A stretch of DNA of 50,004 nucleotides from Sphingomonadales bacterium UBA6157 (GTDB lineage: Bacteria > Pseudomonadota > Alphaproteobacteria > Sphingomonadales > Sphingomonadaceae): NCBI GenBank assembly GCA_002423025.1, contig DIUN01000044.1, positions 1 through 50,004 of the forward strand, read 5' to 3'. This document shows, in pieces, positions 7,307 to 15,979 of the stretch. Position 1 is the stretch's first letter; each line of letters opens with the position of its first letter. Both the position numbers and the translations under genes were made by a program. The notes beneath the pieces were generated by a model. The model was not told where the DNA came from. It was given only the letters and a program-made list of their open reading frames with translations, and made no database searches.

Positions 7307-8125
7307 TCAATCTCCCAAAAGACAGGCTGCCAAGCCCGTACGATAATCTGGATAGCGCAATCTCACGCCCAAATCCCGCGTCATCTTGCCGTTGGCCACT
7401 CTGCGACACTCACCATAAAACGCCCGGCCCATCTGTGACAATCGGGCTTCGTCCAGCGTCTGCAGCGGGGGCACGGGAACACCCAGCAAGTGGGCGGCAT
7501 GGGCTGTCACCACCTCGCCCGGTGCCGGCTCATCGTCACAAAGATTGTAGATGCCGGGAGCGCCGCGCGTCAGGCTGGCGAGCAGCGCTGCGCTGATGTC
7601 CGCCACATGCACGCGGCTGAAGACGTGGCCGGGCAGGTCGATGCGCGCCACCGGGCCGGCGCGCAGCCGGTCGATGGCGCTGCGGCCGGGGCCATATATG
7701 CCGGGCAGGCGGAACACCCGCGCCTCAGGGTGCAGCGCCTGCCAATCAAGATCAGCCTGCAACCGACCGGAACGCCGGCCCTTCAGCGGTGAAGCCTCGT
7801 CGACCCAGGCGCCCTGAGCGTCGCCATAGACTCCGGTGGAGGAGAGATAGCCCACCCACCGCGCCGGGCTGGCCGCCAGCGCCGAGCCATGGGCGGCAAG
7901 CACCGGATCATGCCCCTCGGCTGCCGGCGGCACCGAGGCGAGGATGTGCGTCGCGGATGCGATGGCGGCCGGCAGCGCCGGATCATTCAGCGTGAGCACG
8001 CCGGGGCCGGGGCGCGAGCGCACGGCCGTGATGCGTGCCTTGGGTTGCGCGGCGGCAAAAGCAGCGGCGAAGTGCCCGGCGGTGTAGCCAAGGCCAAGGA
8101 TAAGCAGGTGCGGCGTCTGGGGCAT
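7307..8125 (-). CDS. NAD(P)-dependent epimerase/dehydratase family protein (atypical SDR)
   Basis: 272 aa. The start at 8125 is chosen because the Rossmann turn follows directly (LLILGLGYTAG, ~6-16); the longer upstream frame is unlike coding sequence. SSTGVYGD (~95) and a DE downstream are typical of YeeZ-like and UDP-sugar epimerase-like extended SDRs, and FRLPGIYGPGR (~145) is the substrate-domain entry. A normal YxxxK active site is not obvious, as in several YeeZ-like proteins. The gene is first in a minus-strand run with the hydroxylase and the coiled-coil protein, and is divergent from pepN across about 250 bases. Substrate unknown. Confidence 0.8.
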   Translation of the reverse strand: MPQTPHLLILGLGYTAGHFAAAFAAAQPKARITAVRSRPGPGVLTLNDPALPAAIASATHILASVPPAAEGHDPVLAAHGSALAASPARWVGYLSSTGVYGDAQGAWVDEASPLKGRRSGRLQADLDWQALHPEARVFRLPGIYGPGRSAIDRLRAGPVARIDLPGHVFSRVHVADISAALLASLTRGAPGIYNLCDDEPAPGEVVTAHAAHLLGVPVPPLQTLDEARLSQMGRAFYGECRRVANGKMTRDLGVRLRYPDYRTGLAACLLGD

Positions 8126-8377
8126 TGTGCCACCATGCCGCCTTGCTGGCTGCGAGGCGAGAGGGCGCGGTGAGTTTTTGCGTCGCAACCTTTGGCGCCG
8201 CGCACCGTAAATGAGGCAAGAGCGCGAACTGATCCCCCGCATTCGCAAGCTCGTCACGGCGCCCGGCGGCATCCTCCCCTTTGCTGCCGGGCGCAACTTG
8301 CTCCCATCGTTTACGATAATGACGCAGTGTGGTTTTTCCGCTTCGACAAGCGCGGCGCGGCGGGACATATTGCGCGC
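8126..8377. other. Divergent intergenic region between the epimerase and pepN, with a stem-loop
   Basis: About 250 bases without a supported gene. It must hold promoters in both directions, but I see no consensus pair I would defend. A perfect 9-bp stem GCGCCCGGC (8259-8267) / GCCGGGCGC (8286-8294) is present without a T-run, so it is more likely a leader structure or operator than a terminator. The open frame running through it into pepN lacks family homology. Confidence 0.4.
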
Positions 8378-10984
8378 ATGATGAAACTAGACGCTCAAGG
8401 TGCTGTGCAGCTGCCAAATGCTGTACGACTGGCCGATTATCAGCCGCCTGATTGGCTGATTCCCGAAGTCTCGCTGTCGTTTGATCTGGATGGCGCCGCG
8501 ACCAAGGTGCGGACAAAGCTCAAGGTGCGCCGCAATGGCAGCCATGATCGCCCGTTGGTGCTCGATGGGCAGGATCTGCGCACGCTTGCCATCCTCATCG
8601 ATGGCGTGCCGCAGAACATCGAGTCCAGTGGCGAGACGCTCAGCCTCACCATCCCAGGCGATGCTGCCGAAGTGGAAACGCTGGTCGAGATCGCGCCGGC
8701 TGCCAACACGCGGCTGATGGGGCTTTATGCCTCGCAGGGCCGGCTGGTGACACAGTGCGAAGCCGAGGGCTTCCGTCGCATCACCTGGTTCCCGGATCGT
8801 CCGGATGTGCTCTCCACTTACACGGTACGGCTCGAGGCCGATGCCGCGCGCTACCCGGTGCTGCTCTCCAATGGCGACCGCGGTACGCAGGAGACGCTGC
8901 CCGATGGTCGCCACGCCGTCACCTGGACGGACCCCTGGCCCAAGCCCAGCTATCTGTTCGCACTGGTGGCCGGCGATCTGGCGGCGCTGCGGGACGAGTT
9001 CACCACCATTGGCGGCCGGCGCGTTGAGCTGGCGATATGGACAGCGGAAGCCGATGTGCCACGCTGCGCCCATGCCATGGCCGCCCTCAAGGCCAGCATG
9101 GCCTGGGACGAGCAGGTCTATGGCCGCGAATATGATCTTGACCAGTTCAACATTGTTGCGGTGAGTGATTTCAACGCCGGGGCGATGGAGAACAAGGGCC
9201 TCAACATCTTCAATTCCAAATACATTCTCGCCGATGCCGAAACCGCTACCGACCAGGATTTTGATGGCGTCGCCGGCGTGGTGGCGCATGAATATTTCCA
9301 CAACTGGACCGGCAATCGCGTCACGTGCCGGGATTGGTTCCAGCTCAGCCTGAAGGAAGGCTTGACGGTCTTCCGCGACCAGCAATTCTCGGCTGACCAG
9401 GGCTCGGCGGCCGTGCGGCGCATTGATGATGTGCGCGGTCTGCGGGCCGTGCAGTTCCCTGAGGATGCCGGCCCACTGGCGCACCCTATCCGGCCGGATC
9501 ATTATATCGAGATCGCCAATTTCTACACTGCGACCGTCTATAACAAGGGCGCCGAGGTGATCCGCATGCTGCACACATTGCTGGGTGCGGAGGGCTATCG
9601 CCGCGGCACGGACCTGTATTTCAACAGGCATGACGGCCAGGCCGTGACCTGCGAGGAATGGCTGGCCGCCATGGAAGCCGCAACCGGCAAGGACTTGCAG
9701 CAGTTCCGCCGCTGGTATGAACAGTCCGGCACGCCGCGCGTGTCCGTCCATATGGCCCGCGCCGGGCGGCAGGTGACTGTGAACATCGAGCAGGGTCGGC
9801 CGCTCCGCTCCGGCGGGGTGCGGGCCGCCGATGGCCTGATGCACATGCCGTTCCGCCTCGCGCTGATCGGCAAGGAGAGCGGCAAGCGTGTCGGGCCCGA
9901 GCGCCTGGTGGAACTGCGCGAGGCCGAGACACGCGTGGTGTTCGAGGATGTCGGCGAGCCCGTGCTGCTGTCCCTCAACCGCGGCTTTTCCGCGCCTGTC
10001 ATTGTGGCAGCCGATACAGCGCGGGCAGACCTCGCCTTTCTTGCCGCCGCCGACGATGATCCCTTTGCGCGCTGGGAGGCCATGCAGCGCCTGGCGCTCG
10101 ATGTGCTGGCGACCGATGATGACCCAGCCGAACTGGTCGCCGCCATCGGCGCCACGCTGCGCGCCGGCGAGGCCGGGCTGCTCGATGCGGCATTTGTGGC
10201 GGAAGCCGTGCTGCTGCCGACCGAGGCCTTCATCGGGGACCAGGCCAGCGTGGTGGATGTGGAAGCCATCCATCGCCGCCGGGAAGCCGCGCGCCTCGCC
10301 ATCGCGCGCGGCCTCGAAGCGCAGTGGTGGACGGCCTATCGCGCCCACAATGGCCTGGCCCGCGATGACGGCGGCCAGGCGCTGACGCCGGAAGCCAAAG
10401 CCGCCCGGCGGCTGGCGAGCGTGGCGCTGGCCTATCTTGTCACGGCTGGCTCTGCCGAAGCCGTGGCCGCTGCCAAGGCGCAATATGATGCCGCGCCCAC
10501 GATGACTGATCGGATGGGTGCGCTCACCGCACTCATCAACACTGAGACGCTGGAGCGCGATGCCTGCCTTGCGGACTTCCACGCCCGCTTCCAGGGCAAC
10601 CATGATGTCATCGACAAGTGGTTCACCGTGCAGGCGCTGGCCAGCCGGCCGGACACGCTGGACCGGGTGCGGGAATTGCTTCGCCATCCGGACTTCAGCA
10701 TCAACAACCCCAACCGCCTGCGCTCGCTGGTGGGAGCCTTTGCAGCCAACCAGCGGCAGTTCCACCGGGCCGATGGCGCCGGCTACACGCTGCTGGCCGA
10801 TCAATTGCTCGCCGTGGATCGCCTCAATCCGCAATCGGCAGCGCGGCTTGCAGTTCCGCTGGGCCGCTGGCGGCGCTTTGATGCTGCGCGCGGCCAACTG
10901 ATGCAGGCCGAGCTGGAGCGGATCGTGGCAGCGCCGGGCGTGAGCAAGGATGTTCTGGAGATGGCGAGCCGGGCGCTGGCCTGA
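8378..10984 (+). CDS. pepN: Aminopeptidase N (M1 family zinc metallopeptidase)
   Basis: 868 aa from the ATG at 8378, the usual length for alphaproteobacterial PepN. It removes N-terminal residues from peptides in the cytoplasm; no signal peptide is seen. Zinc ligands are in HEYFH (H304, E305, H308) with E327 18 residues later (SLKEG), and the exopeptidase motif GAMEN is at 268-272. The C-terminal alpha-solenoid of PepN (~540-868) is present. The start was moved downstream from a longer open frame because MMKLDAQGAVQL begins the conserved N-terminal region. The deacetylase-family gene follows 11 nt later, so they are probably co-transcribed. Confidence 0.95.
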   Translation: MMKLDAQGAVQLPNAVRLADYQPPDWLIPEVSLSFDLDGAATKVRTKLKVRRNGSHDRPLVLDGQDLRTLAILIDGVPQNIESSGETLSLTIPGDAAEVETLVEIAPAANTRLMGLYASQGRLVTQCEAEGFRRITWFPDRPDVLSTYTVRLEADAARYPVLLSNGDRGTQETLPDGRHAVTWTDPWPKPSYLFALVAGDLAALRDEFTTIGGRRVELAIWTAEADVPRCAHAMAALKASMAWDEQVYGREYDLDQFNIVAVSDFNAGAMENKGLNIFNSKYILADAETATDQDFDGVAGVVAHEYFHNWTGNRVTCRDWFQLSLKEGLTVFRDQQFSADQGSAAVRRIDDVRGLRAVQFPEDAGPLAHPIRPDHYIEIANFYTATVYNKGAEVIRMLHTLLGAEGYRRGTDLYFNRHDGQAVTCEEWLAAMEAATGKDLQQFRRWYEQSGTPRVSVHMARAGRQVTVNIEQGRPLRSGGVRAADGLMHMPFRLALIGKESGKRVGPERLVELREAETRVVFEDVGEPVLLSLNRGFSAPVIVAADTARADLAFLAAADDDPFARWEAMQRLALDVLATDDDPAELVAAIGATLRAGEAGLLDAAFVAEAVLLPTEAFIGDQASVVDVEAIHRRREAARLAIARGLEAQWWTAYRAHNGLARDDGGQALTPEAKAARRLASVALAYLVTAGSAEAVAAAKAQYDAAPTMTDRMGALTALINTETLERDACLADFHARFQGNHDVIDKWFTVQALASRPDTLDRVRELLRHPDFSINNPNRLRSLVGAFAANQRQFHRADGAGYTLLADQLLAVDRLNPQSAARLAVPLGRWRRFDAARGQLMQAELERIVAAPGVSKDVLEMASRALA

Positions 10985-10995
10985 GGCGCGCCCGC

Positions 10996-11904
10996 GTGTC
11001 TCGTCCGCTGCCGCTGTTCCACCATCCGGACTATGTGGCGGCCCTGCCGGCCGGGCACAGCTTCCCGATGAGCAAATATGCTCTGGTGTTGCAGGCGCTC
11101 GCCGAGATGGGCCAGGCCGTAGAGCTGATCCCGCCAGAGCCGATGCCGACGCACTGGCTGGAGGCGGTGCACGACCCTGACTATGTCGCTGCCGTGCTTG
11201 GCGCCGAGGTGGACCCGGCGCGCGAGCGGCGGATCGGCTTTCCCGTGACGCTTGAGGTGGCGCGCCGCACTGTCGCGGTGGCCGGCGGCACCTATGGTGC
11301 CAGCCTGCGGGCGCTGGCGACGGGTTTTGCGGCCAATGGCGCCGGCGGCAGCCACCATGCGCTGCCCGATGGCGGGGCGGGCTATTGCGTCACCAACGAT
11401 CTCGCTATCGCCGCCAACCGCGTGGTCGCGGAGGGCAGGGCGCAGCGGGTGCTGATTGTCGATCTCGATGTTCACCAGGGCGATGGCACGGCCGTGATCT
11501 TTGCTGGGCGCGATGATGTGCTGACCTTCTCGATGCATGCCGAGCGCAACTTCCCGGTGCGCAAGGCCCGTGGCTTCCGCGATGTTGCACTGCCCGATGG
11601 CATGGAGGACGCCGCCTATCTGGCGCTGCTCGATACCGAGCTGGCGGCGTTGCTTGATGCCCATCGCCCGGATCTTGTGCTGTTTCAGGCCGGCGTCGAT
11701 CCGCATGGCGAGGATCGGCTGGGCCGGCTGGCGCTCTCCGATGCAGGGTTGGCGGCGCGTGATGCGCAGGTGGTGCGAGCCTGCCGGGCCCGCGGCATTG
11801 CCATCGCCTCCACGCTTGGCGGCGGCTATGCCGAAGACAGGATGCTGGTCGCCCGACGCCACGCCGCCGGGCTGACGGCGCAATGGGCCGCGATGGCGGA
11901 TTGA
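10996..11904 (+). CDS. Histone deacetylase superfamily / acetoin-utilisation-type amidohydrolase
   Basis: 302 aa starting at a GTG. The arginase-deacetylase fold is evident: GSHHALPDGGAGYC (~118-131) holds the paired active-site histidines, DLDVHQGDGT (~156-165) supplies the first Asp and His zinc ligands, and GVDPHGEDRLG (~230) supplies the second Asp. Family members hydrolyse acetyl groups from lysine, polyamines or small amides; bacterial substrates are mostly unknown, so no symbol is given. The gene lies 11 nt after pepN. The ECF sigma factor gene starts 46 nt after its stop. Confidence 0.88.
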   Translation: MSRPLPLFHHPDYVAALPAGHSFPMSKYALVLQALAEMGQAVELIPPEPMPTHWLEAVHDPDYVAAVLGAEVDPARERRIGFPVTLEVARRTVAVAGGTYGASLRALATGFAANGAGGSHHALPDGGAGYCVTNDLAIAANRVVAEGRAQRVLIVDLDVHQGDGTAVIFAGRDDVLTFSMHAERNFPVRKARGFRDVALPDGMEDAAYLALLDTELAALLDAHRPDLVLFQAGVDPHGEDRLGRLALSDAGLAARDAQVVRACRARGIAIASTLGGGYAEDRMLVARRHAAGLTAQWAAMAD

Positions 11905-11950
11905 CACCAATATTGACTGGCGCGGGGGAAAGTTCAGGCTGCTGCGTATC

Positions 11951-12538
11951 ATGGACTTGATGACCAGCTTGCCAATTCCTGCGCCGGTCGCGCCCGGCTC
12001 CGAGCTGCCGCTGCTGATGGCCCGCGTGGCCAGCGGGGACCGTGCGGCCTTTACGCTGCTGGTGCGGCAGCTTGAGAACCCCGGTCTGCGCTTAGCCGAT
12101 CGGACCCTGGGTGACAGGGCCGGTGCTGAGGACGTGGTGCAGGTAGCGCTCTCCCGGTTGTGGACGATGGCGGACCGCTATGATCCGGCGCGAGGCTCGG
12201 TCGAGGGCTGGTTCCGCCGCATCGTGGTGAACCTGTGCCTCGACAGGCGCCGCGCCGTCCGGTCGCTGGTGCCGATCGACGCCGTGGCCGAAACTGCCAG
12301 CGATGCGCCGGACCCGCTGGAATCCGCGCTGCTGTCGGACCGTAAGGCCCGGCTTGCGACAGCGATGGAGAAGCTGCTTCCCCGGCAGCGCGCGGCGCTG
12401 GCCATGTTCCATGGCGAAGGCATGAGCATGGCCGAAATCGCCCAGGCTCTCGAGACCACTCCCAAAGCTGTCGAGGGATTGCTCGGCCGCGCCCGTATAG
12501 AGTTGAAGGCCCTGATTGGCCCGATTGGAGACGAATAA
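11951..12538 (+). CDS. ECF-type RNA polymerase sigma factor
   Basis: 195 aa with only regions sigma-2 and sigma-4, as in extracytoplasmic-function sigmas. Region 2 spans ~25-95 (DRAGAEDVVQVALSRLW and the -10-reading RGSVEGWFRRIVVNLCLDRRR). Region 4 spans ~135-185 with helix-turn-helix MSMAEIAQALETTPKAVEGLLGRAR. Two genes follow almost without gaps: a one-TM protein and a Spy-like periplasmic protein. This is the standard sigma / anti-sigma / sensor arrangement. No obvious Shine-Dalgarno precedes the ATG at 11951 (a second ATG lies at 11960). A GGGGGAAAGTT...CGTATC sequence immediately upstream might be an autoregulated ECF promoter, but its spacing is short. Confidence 0.9.
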   Translation: MDLMTSLPIPAPVAPGSELPLLMARVASGDRAAFTLLVRQLENPGLRLADRTLGDRAGAEDVVQVALSRLWTMADRYDPARGSVEGWFRRIVVNLCLDRRRAVRSLVPIDAVAETASDAPDPLESALLSDRKARLATAMEKLLPRQRAALAMFHGEGMSMAEIAQALETTPKAVEGLLGRARIELKALIGPIGDE

Positions 12539-12543
12539 CCGCC

Positions 12544-13059
12544 GTGACGACAGAATTTCCCCCAGCAACCCCCGTGGATCAGGCCCGCGCGCTTGAGATC
12601 ATCGCCGCTTATGGCGCTGATGCCCGGCGCTGGCCATCCAGCGAGCGCGAGGCCGTGCTGGCGCTGTTGGCCAGCGATGCCGCTGTCGCCGTTGCACAGG
12701 CCGAGGCGCAGGGCATGGATGCTCTCCTCGCCGGCTGGGCTGGTGATGTGACACCGCGGAGCTTCGATGCGGCCGCGCTGATCCCTGTTCCCGCAGCGTC
12801 CGGCATCGCCCGGTCGAGACTGATGCGCGCCCCGCGTGGCTGGTTGGCCGGCGGTGCATTGGCCGCAGCGCTTGCCGCCGTGCTGGTACTTACCCCGTTG
12901 GGGCTGGGCAACGCCCCGGAGCCGCTGGCCCCGCAAACTGAAATCGCAAGCAATTCGCTGCTGGGGTCGGCCAGCGCGGAGGGCGGCAGTGTCGTCAGCA
13001 ATGACGAAGGCTTCGCCTTTGTGTTCACCCCGACCGCTGATGAGGAAGACCTGATATGA
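12544..13059 (+). CDS. Single-pass membrane protein, probable anti-sigma factor for the ECF sigma
   Basis: 171 aa, GTG start. The N-terminal cytoplasmic part (~1-95) contains AAYGADARRWPSSERE, a motif I associate with small alphaproteobacterial anti-sigma-like proteins next to ECF genes. One hydrophobic helix (~99-120, GWLAGGALAAALAAVLVL) is followed by an acidic periplasmic tail (~121-171). No zinc-binding ZAS motif (HxxxCxxC) is present, so if it is an anti-sigma it is not of the zinc type. It lies 5 nt after the sigma gene and overlaps the next gene by 4 nt (ATGA). The anti-sigma role rests on context and topology. Confidence 0.72.
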   Translation: MTTEFPPATPVDQARALEIIAAYGADARRWPSSEREAVLALLASDAAVAVAQAEAQGMDALLAGWAGDVTPRSFDAAALIPVPAASGIARSRLMRAPRGWLAGGALAAALAAVLVLTPLGLGNAPEPLAPQTEIASNSLLGSASAEGGSVVSNDEGFAFVFTPTADEEDLI

Positions 13060-13568
13060 TCACGATGTCGCTGCGCACCGCTGCGCTCGGGCTGCTGCTG
13101 GCCGGCGCCGCTCCGGTGCTGGCGCAGACTGCGCCTCCCCCCCCGCCGCATGGCATGATGGCCGGCAAGGCCGATGGCCACCACGGCAAGCGGATGTTCT
13201 CCACGCTGAGTGAAGCTGGCCGCCAGACGATGCGCGAAGCCATGCGCTCCGGCTCGGACAAGCGTGCCGAGCGCGAGCAGGTCCGCGCCGCGCGGGACCG
13301 TATGCTTGCCGCGCTGGATGCTGACAAGCTCGACATGGCCGCGCTGCGCAAGGCGATGGACGATGAGCGCGCTGCCTCGAACGCCAGCCATGAGAGCCGC
13401 AAGGCTGCCATGCTGGCCGCGTTCAGCAAGCTCTCCACTGCTGATCGCAAGGCGTTTGTCGCTGAAGCGCGTTCCATGCGGGATCGCATGGCCGATCGCG
13501 TTGGCAAGTGGCGTGAGCGCCGTGGCTCGGGTGGCCCAGGCACCCCGCCGCCGGGCATGGATGACTGA
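13056..13568 (+). CDS. Spy/CpxP/CnrX-like periplasmic protein
   Basis: 170 aa with a signal peptide (~1-24, AALGLLLAGAAPVLAQ). The mature part is a His/Met-rich segment (PPPHGMMAGKADGHHGKRM, ~30-47) and a long charged helical region (~50-155) containing RAEREQVRAARDRMLAAL and KLSTADRKAFVAEARSM. This fits the periplasmic heavy-metal-sensor / Spy fold, whose members are metal-sensing anti-sigma partners (CnrX) or chaperones (Spy, CpxP). Position as third gene after an ECF sigma and membrane protein favours the sensor role. The His/Met cluster suggests metal binding but this is not proven. A tetraloop terminator follows. Confidence 0.78.
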   Translation: MITMSLRTAALGLLLAGAAPVLAQTAPPPPPHGMMAGKADGHHGKRMFSTLSEAGRQTMREAMRSGSDKRAEREQVRAARDRMLAALDADKLDMAALRKAMDDERAASNASHESRKAAMLAAFSKLSTADRKAFVAEARSMRDRMADRVGKWRERRGSGGPGTPPPGMDD

Positions 13569-13591
13569 GGTTCGCCTCAGGCTGAAGGAGA

Positions 13592-13617
13592 AAGGGGTGC
13601 TTCGGCACCCCTTTTTT
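13592..13617 (+). terminator. Rho-independent terminator of the ECF operon
   Basis: Stem AAGGGGTGC (13592-13600), TTCG tetraloop, GCACCCCTT (13605-13613), T-run to 13617. It lies between convergent genes; in the other direction only three T follow, so it is weaker for the transaminase gene. Confidence 0.88.
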
Positions 13618-13623
13618 GTGGGC

Positions 13624-14490
13624 TCAGCCGTGCCAGCCGGTTTGCCGGGCAATCTCGCCGCTCACCAACTTCGCAAGTCGGTCTGCGACCGGCCCCGGAG
13701 TGCCACTGCCCACGGGGTGCCCATCGATCCGGACCACCGGCAGCAGCGGTGCTGTCGTGCTGGTCAGCAGCGCTTCATCCGCTTCCAGCGCCTCGGCCAG
13801 GCTGAACGGCCGCTCCTCCACGGTCAGTCCATCAGCGCGCGCTAAGGCGATAAGCGAATGACGGGCGATGCCCGGGAGGATGTGCTCGGAGAGCGGGTGG
13901 GTGATGATCGTGCCGTTCTTCACGATCCAGGCGTTGGTTGAGCTACCCTCATGGACGATGCCGGCCTCGCTGACGAACCAGGCCTCGAACGCGCCCTCGG
14001 CCCGGGCATCCTGCTTGGCCAGAACATTGGGCAGCAACCCGGTGGTCTTCAGGTCGACCCGGCGCCACCGCAGATCGGGCAGGGTGATGACGCTGATGCC
14101 GGTTTGCTGCTGGCCGCGCCGCTGGGCGAAATCGAAGCGTCGCACCGTCATGATCAGTGTGGCGCGCGCTGCCTTGGGGAACGGGTGGTCCCGCTTGGCA
14201 TGGCCGCGCGTCACCTGGATGTAGAGAATCGCCTCGTGGTGGCCATTGGCGGCAATCAGCCGACGCGCCACCAGGCCAAGGGCAGCGTCGCTCATCGGGA
14301 AATCGATGAACAGCGCTGCCAGCCCGCGTCGCAGGCGAGCGATGTGCAGCGGCCAATCGAGCAACTGGCCATTGAAGATCGAACAGACCTCATAGAGCGA
14401 ATCGGCGAACTGCAGCCCGCGATCCTCCACAGAGACGCTGGCGTGGCTGAGCGGCACGATACGGCCATCGACATAGGCCAGTTGCGGCAT
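13624..14490 (-). CDS. dat: D-amino-acid transaminase (fold-type IV PLP aminotransferase)
   Basis: 288 aa, the usual length. It interconverts D-alanine and 2-oxoglutarate with pyruvate and D-glutamate, feeding peptidoglycan precursors in the cytoplasm. AYVDGRIVPL at the N-terminus, EDRGLQFADSLYEV (~22-35), the PLP lysine in VDLKTTGLLPNVLAKQ (K148) and the cofactor-binding turn EGSSTNAW (~181-188) all match D-amino-acid transaminases more closely than IlvE. Branched-chain or aminodeoxychorismate-lyase activity cannot be ruled out in this fold. The gene is divergent from phrB with 70 nt between starts. Confidence 0.87.
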   Translation of the reverse strand: MPQLAYVDGRIVPLSHASVSVEDRGLQFADSLYEVCSIFNGQLLDWPLHIARLRRGLAALFIDFPMSDAALGLVARRLIAANGHHEAILYIQVTRGHAKRDHPFPKAARATLIMTVRRFDFAQRRGQQQTGISVITLPDLRWRRVDLKTTGLLPNVLAKQDARAEGAFEAWFVSEAGIVHEGSSTNAWIVKNGTIITHPLSEHILPGIARHSLIALARADGLTVEERPFSLAEALEADEALLTSTTAPLLPVVRIDGHPVGSGTPGPVADRLAKLVSGEIARQTGWHG

Positions 14491-14560
14491 TGGGACGCTT
14501 TCCTGTGGCTGGCGGGCTGCCCCCGCGACAAGCCATTCCGATAGCGGCTAAGGAGGGGGC

Positions 14561-15979
14561 ATGTCAGCACCTCAAATCATCTGGTTCCGAAATGACCTGC
14601 GGCTGGAGGACCATGGCGCCGTTGCCGCCGCCGCTGCAGCCGGCCCGGTGGCCGCGCTGTTCGTGCTCGATGATGAAGCGCCTGAGCAAACCGCCGGCGG
14701 CCGCTGGGCGCAGGGCTGGCGTATGGGGGCGGCGCAGCGCTGGTGGCTGCACCACAGCCTCGCAGCGCTGGCAGCGCAGCTTGAAGCACGTGGCGGCCGC
14801 TTGATCCTGCGGCGTGGTGCGGCGGGCGATATCGTTCCGAAGGTGGCAGAGGAACTCGGCGCGGCCGTGGTGCACACGCTCCTGCATTATGAACCCTGGG
14901 CCGTGGCTCAGTGCGCCGCCGTAGCGCGCAAGCTCCGTCTGGTGGGGCATGATGGCGTGCTGCTGGCGCGGCCGGAAAGCGTGCTGGCCGGCAACGGCGG
15001 GCGCTACCGGATCTTTACACCCTGGTGGAACCGGCTGCGCGAGCAGATGCCGCCCGCCCGGCCCTTGCCCGCTCCGGCGCGGATGGAGTTTGCGAGCGGT
15101 GGCACCAGCGACCGACTGGAAGATTGGGGGCTGCTGCCGACGAAACCGGATTGGTCCGGCGGGTTTCAAGTCTGGACGCCGGGGGCGGCAGGCGCGCAAG
15201 CGCAGTTGGCGGAGTTCCTTCCTGTCGCTGCGGACTATGATCTGGCGCGCAACCTGCCTTCCACCGAGGGCACATCGCGTCTTTCGCCGCATCTTGCGAT
15301 GGGGGAGATCTCGGTGCGCGCGGCGTGGCATGCCGTCGCCGATGCCGCCGGCGCCGCGGCCGAGCCTTATCTGCGAGAGCTGGGCTGGCGGGATTTTGCC
15401 GCGAACATCCTCGACCAATTCCCCGACCATGGTGACGTGCCGGGCCGGACCGCGTTCGACAGGCTGGCATTCCGCGAGGATCCCACGGGGCTCGCCGCCT
15501 GGCAGCAGGGCCGCACAGGCTACCCGATTGTCGATGCTGGCATGCGACAGTTGTGGGCGACGGGCTGGATGCACAACCGAGTGCGGATGATCGCCGCGTC
15601 GTTCTTGTGCAAGCATCTGCTGATCGATTGGCGCGCCGGTGAGCGCTGGTTCTGGGACACACTGGTTGATGCCGATCTCGCGGCCAATTCGCTGGGCTGG
15701 CAATGGGTGATGGGCTCTGGGGTCGATTCTTCGCCGTTCAATCGCGTCTTTGCGCCGGTGGGACAAAGCGCCAAGTTCAATGCAGGGGATTACATCCGGC
15801 AATGGGTGCCCGAACTGGCGGAACTGCGTGATGCTGATATCCACGCCCCTTGGGAGGCCGAACCGATGATGCTGCGAGCTGCCGGCGTGGTGCTGGGGCG
15901 CACATATCCGCAGCCGATCGTGGGCCATGCCGAAGCACGCGCAAGAGCGCTTGCAGCCTATGCCGCAGTGAAGCTTTAA
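14561..15979 (+). CDS. phrB: Deoxyribodipyrimidine photolyase (class I CPD photolyase)
   Basis: 472 aa. It repairs cyclobutane pyrimidine dimers with blue or near-UV light. The N-terminal antenna-chromophore domain starts IIWFRNDLRLEDHGA (~6-20). The FAD domain contains EGTSRLSPHLAMGEIS (~236-250), ELGWRDFA, GRTGYPIVDAGMRQLWATGWMHNRVRM (~320-346) and the substrate-pocket segment WQWVMGSGVDSSPF. These are class I signatures; GGAGG... precedes the ATG by a suitable gap. Its TAA (15977-15979) overlaps the TAA of the convergent SDR gene within a TTAA. Confidence 0.94.
   Translation: MSAPQIIWFRNDLRLEDHGAVAAAAAAGPVAALFVLDDEAPEQTAGGRWAQGWRMGAAQRWWLHHSLAALAAQLEARGGRLILRRGAAGDIVPKVAEELGAAVVHTLLHYEPWAVAQCAAVARKLRLVGHDGVLLARPESVLAGNGGRYRIFTPWWNRLREQMPPARPLPAPARMEFASGGTSDRLEDWGLLPTKPDWSGGFQVWTPGAAGAQAQLAEFLPVAADYDLARNLPSTEGTSRLSPHLAMGEISVRAAWHAVADAAGAAAEPYLRELGWRDFAANILDQFPDHGDVPGRTAFDRLAFREDPTGLAAWQQGRTGYPIVDAGMRQLWATGWMHNRVRMIAASFLCKHLLIDWRAGERWFWDTLVDADLAANSLGWQWVMGSGVDSSPFNRVFAPVGQSAKFNAGDYIRQWVPELAELRDADIHAPWEAEPMMLRAAGVVLGRTYPQPIVGHAEARARALAAYAAVKL

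Noticed and set aside
8387..10897. 836-codon open frame on the minus strand across pepN
   Set aside because: It lies fully inside a well-supported aminopeptidase gene and its composition (His/Arg/Gly rich, no domain) is what high-GC third-position bias produces on the opposite strand.
11901..11950. Canonical ECF or sigma-70 promoter before the sigma factor gene
   Set aside because: TTGACA at 11901 has no -10 at 16-18 bp, and the GGGGGAAAGTT / CGTATC pair is too closely spaced and too close to the ATG for confidence.
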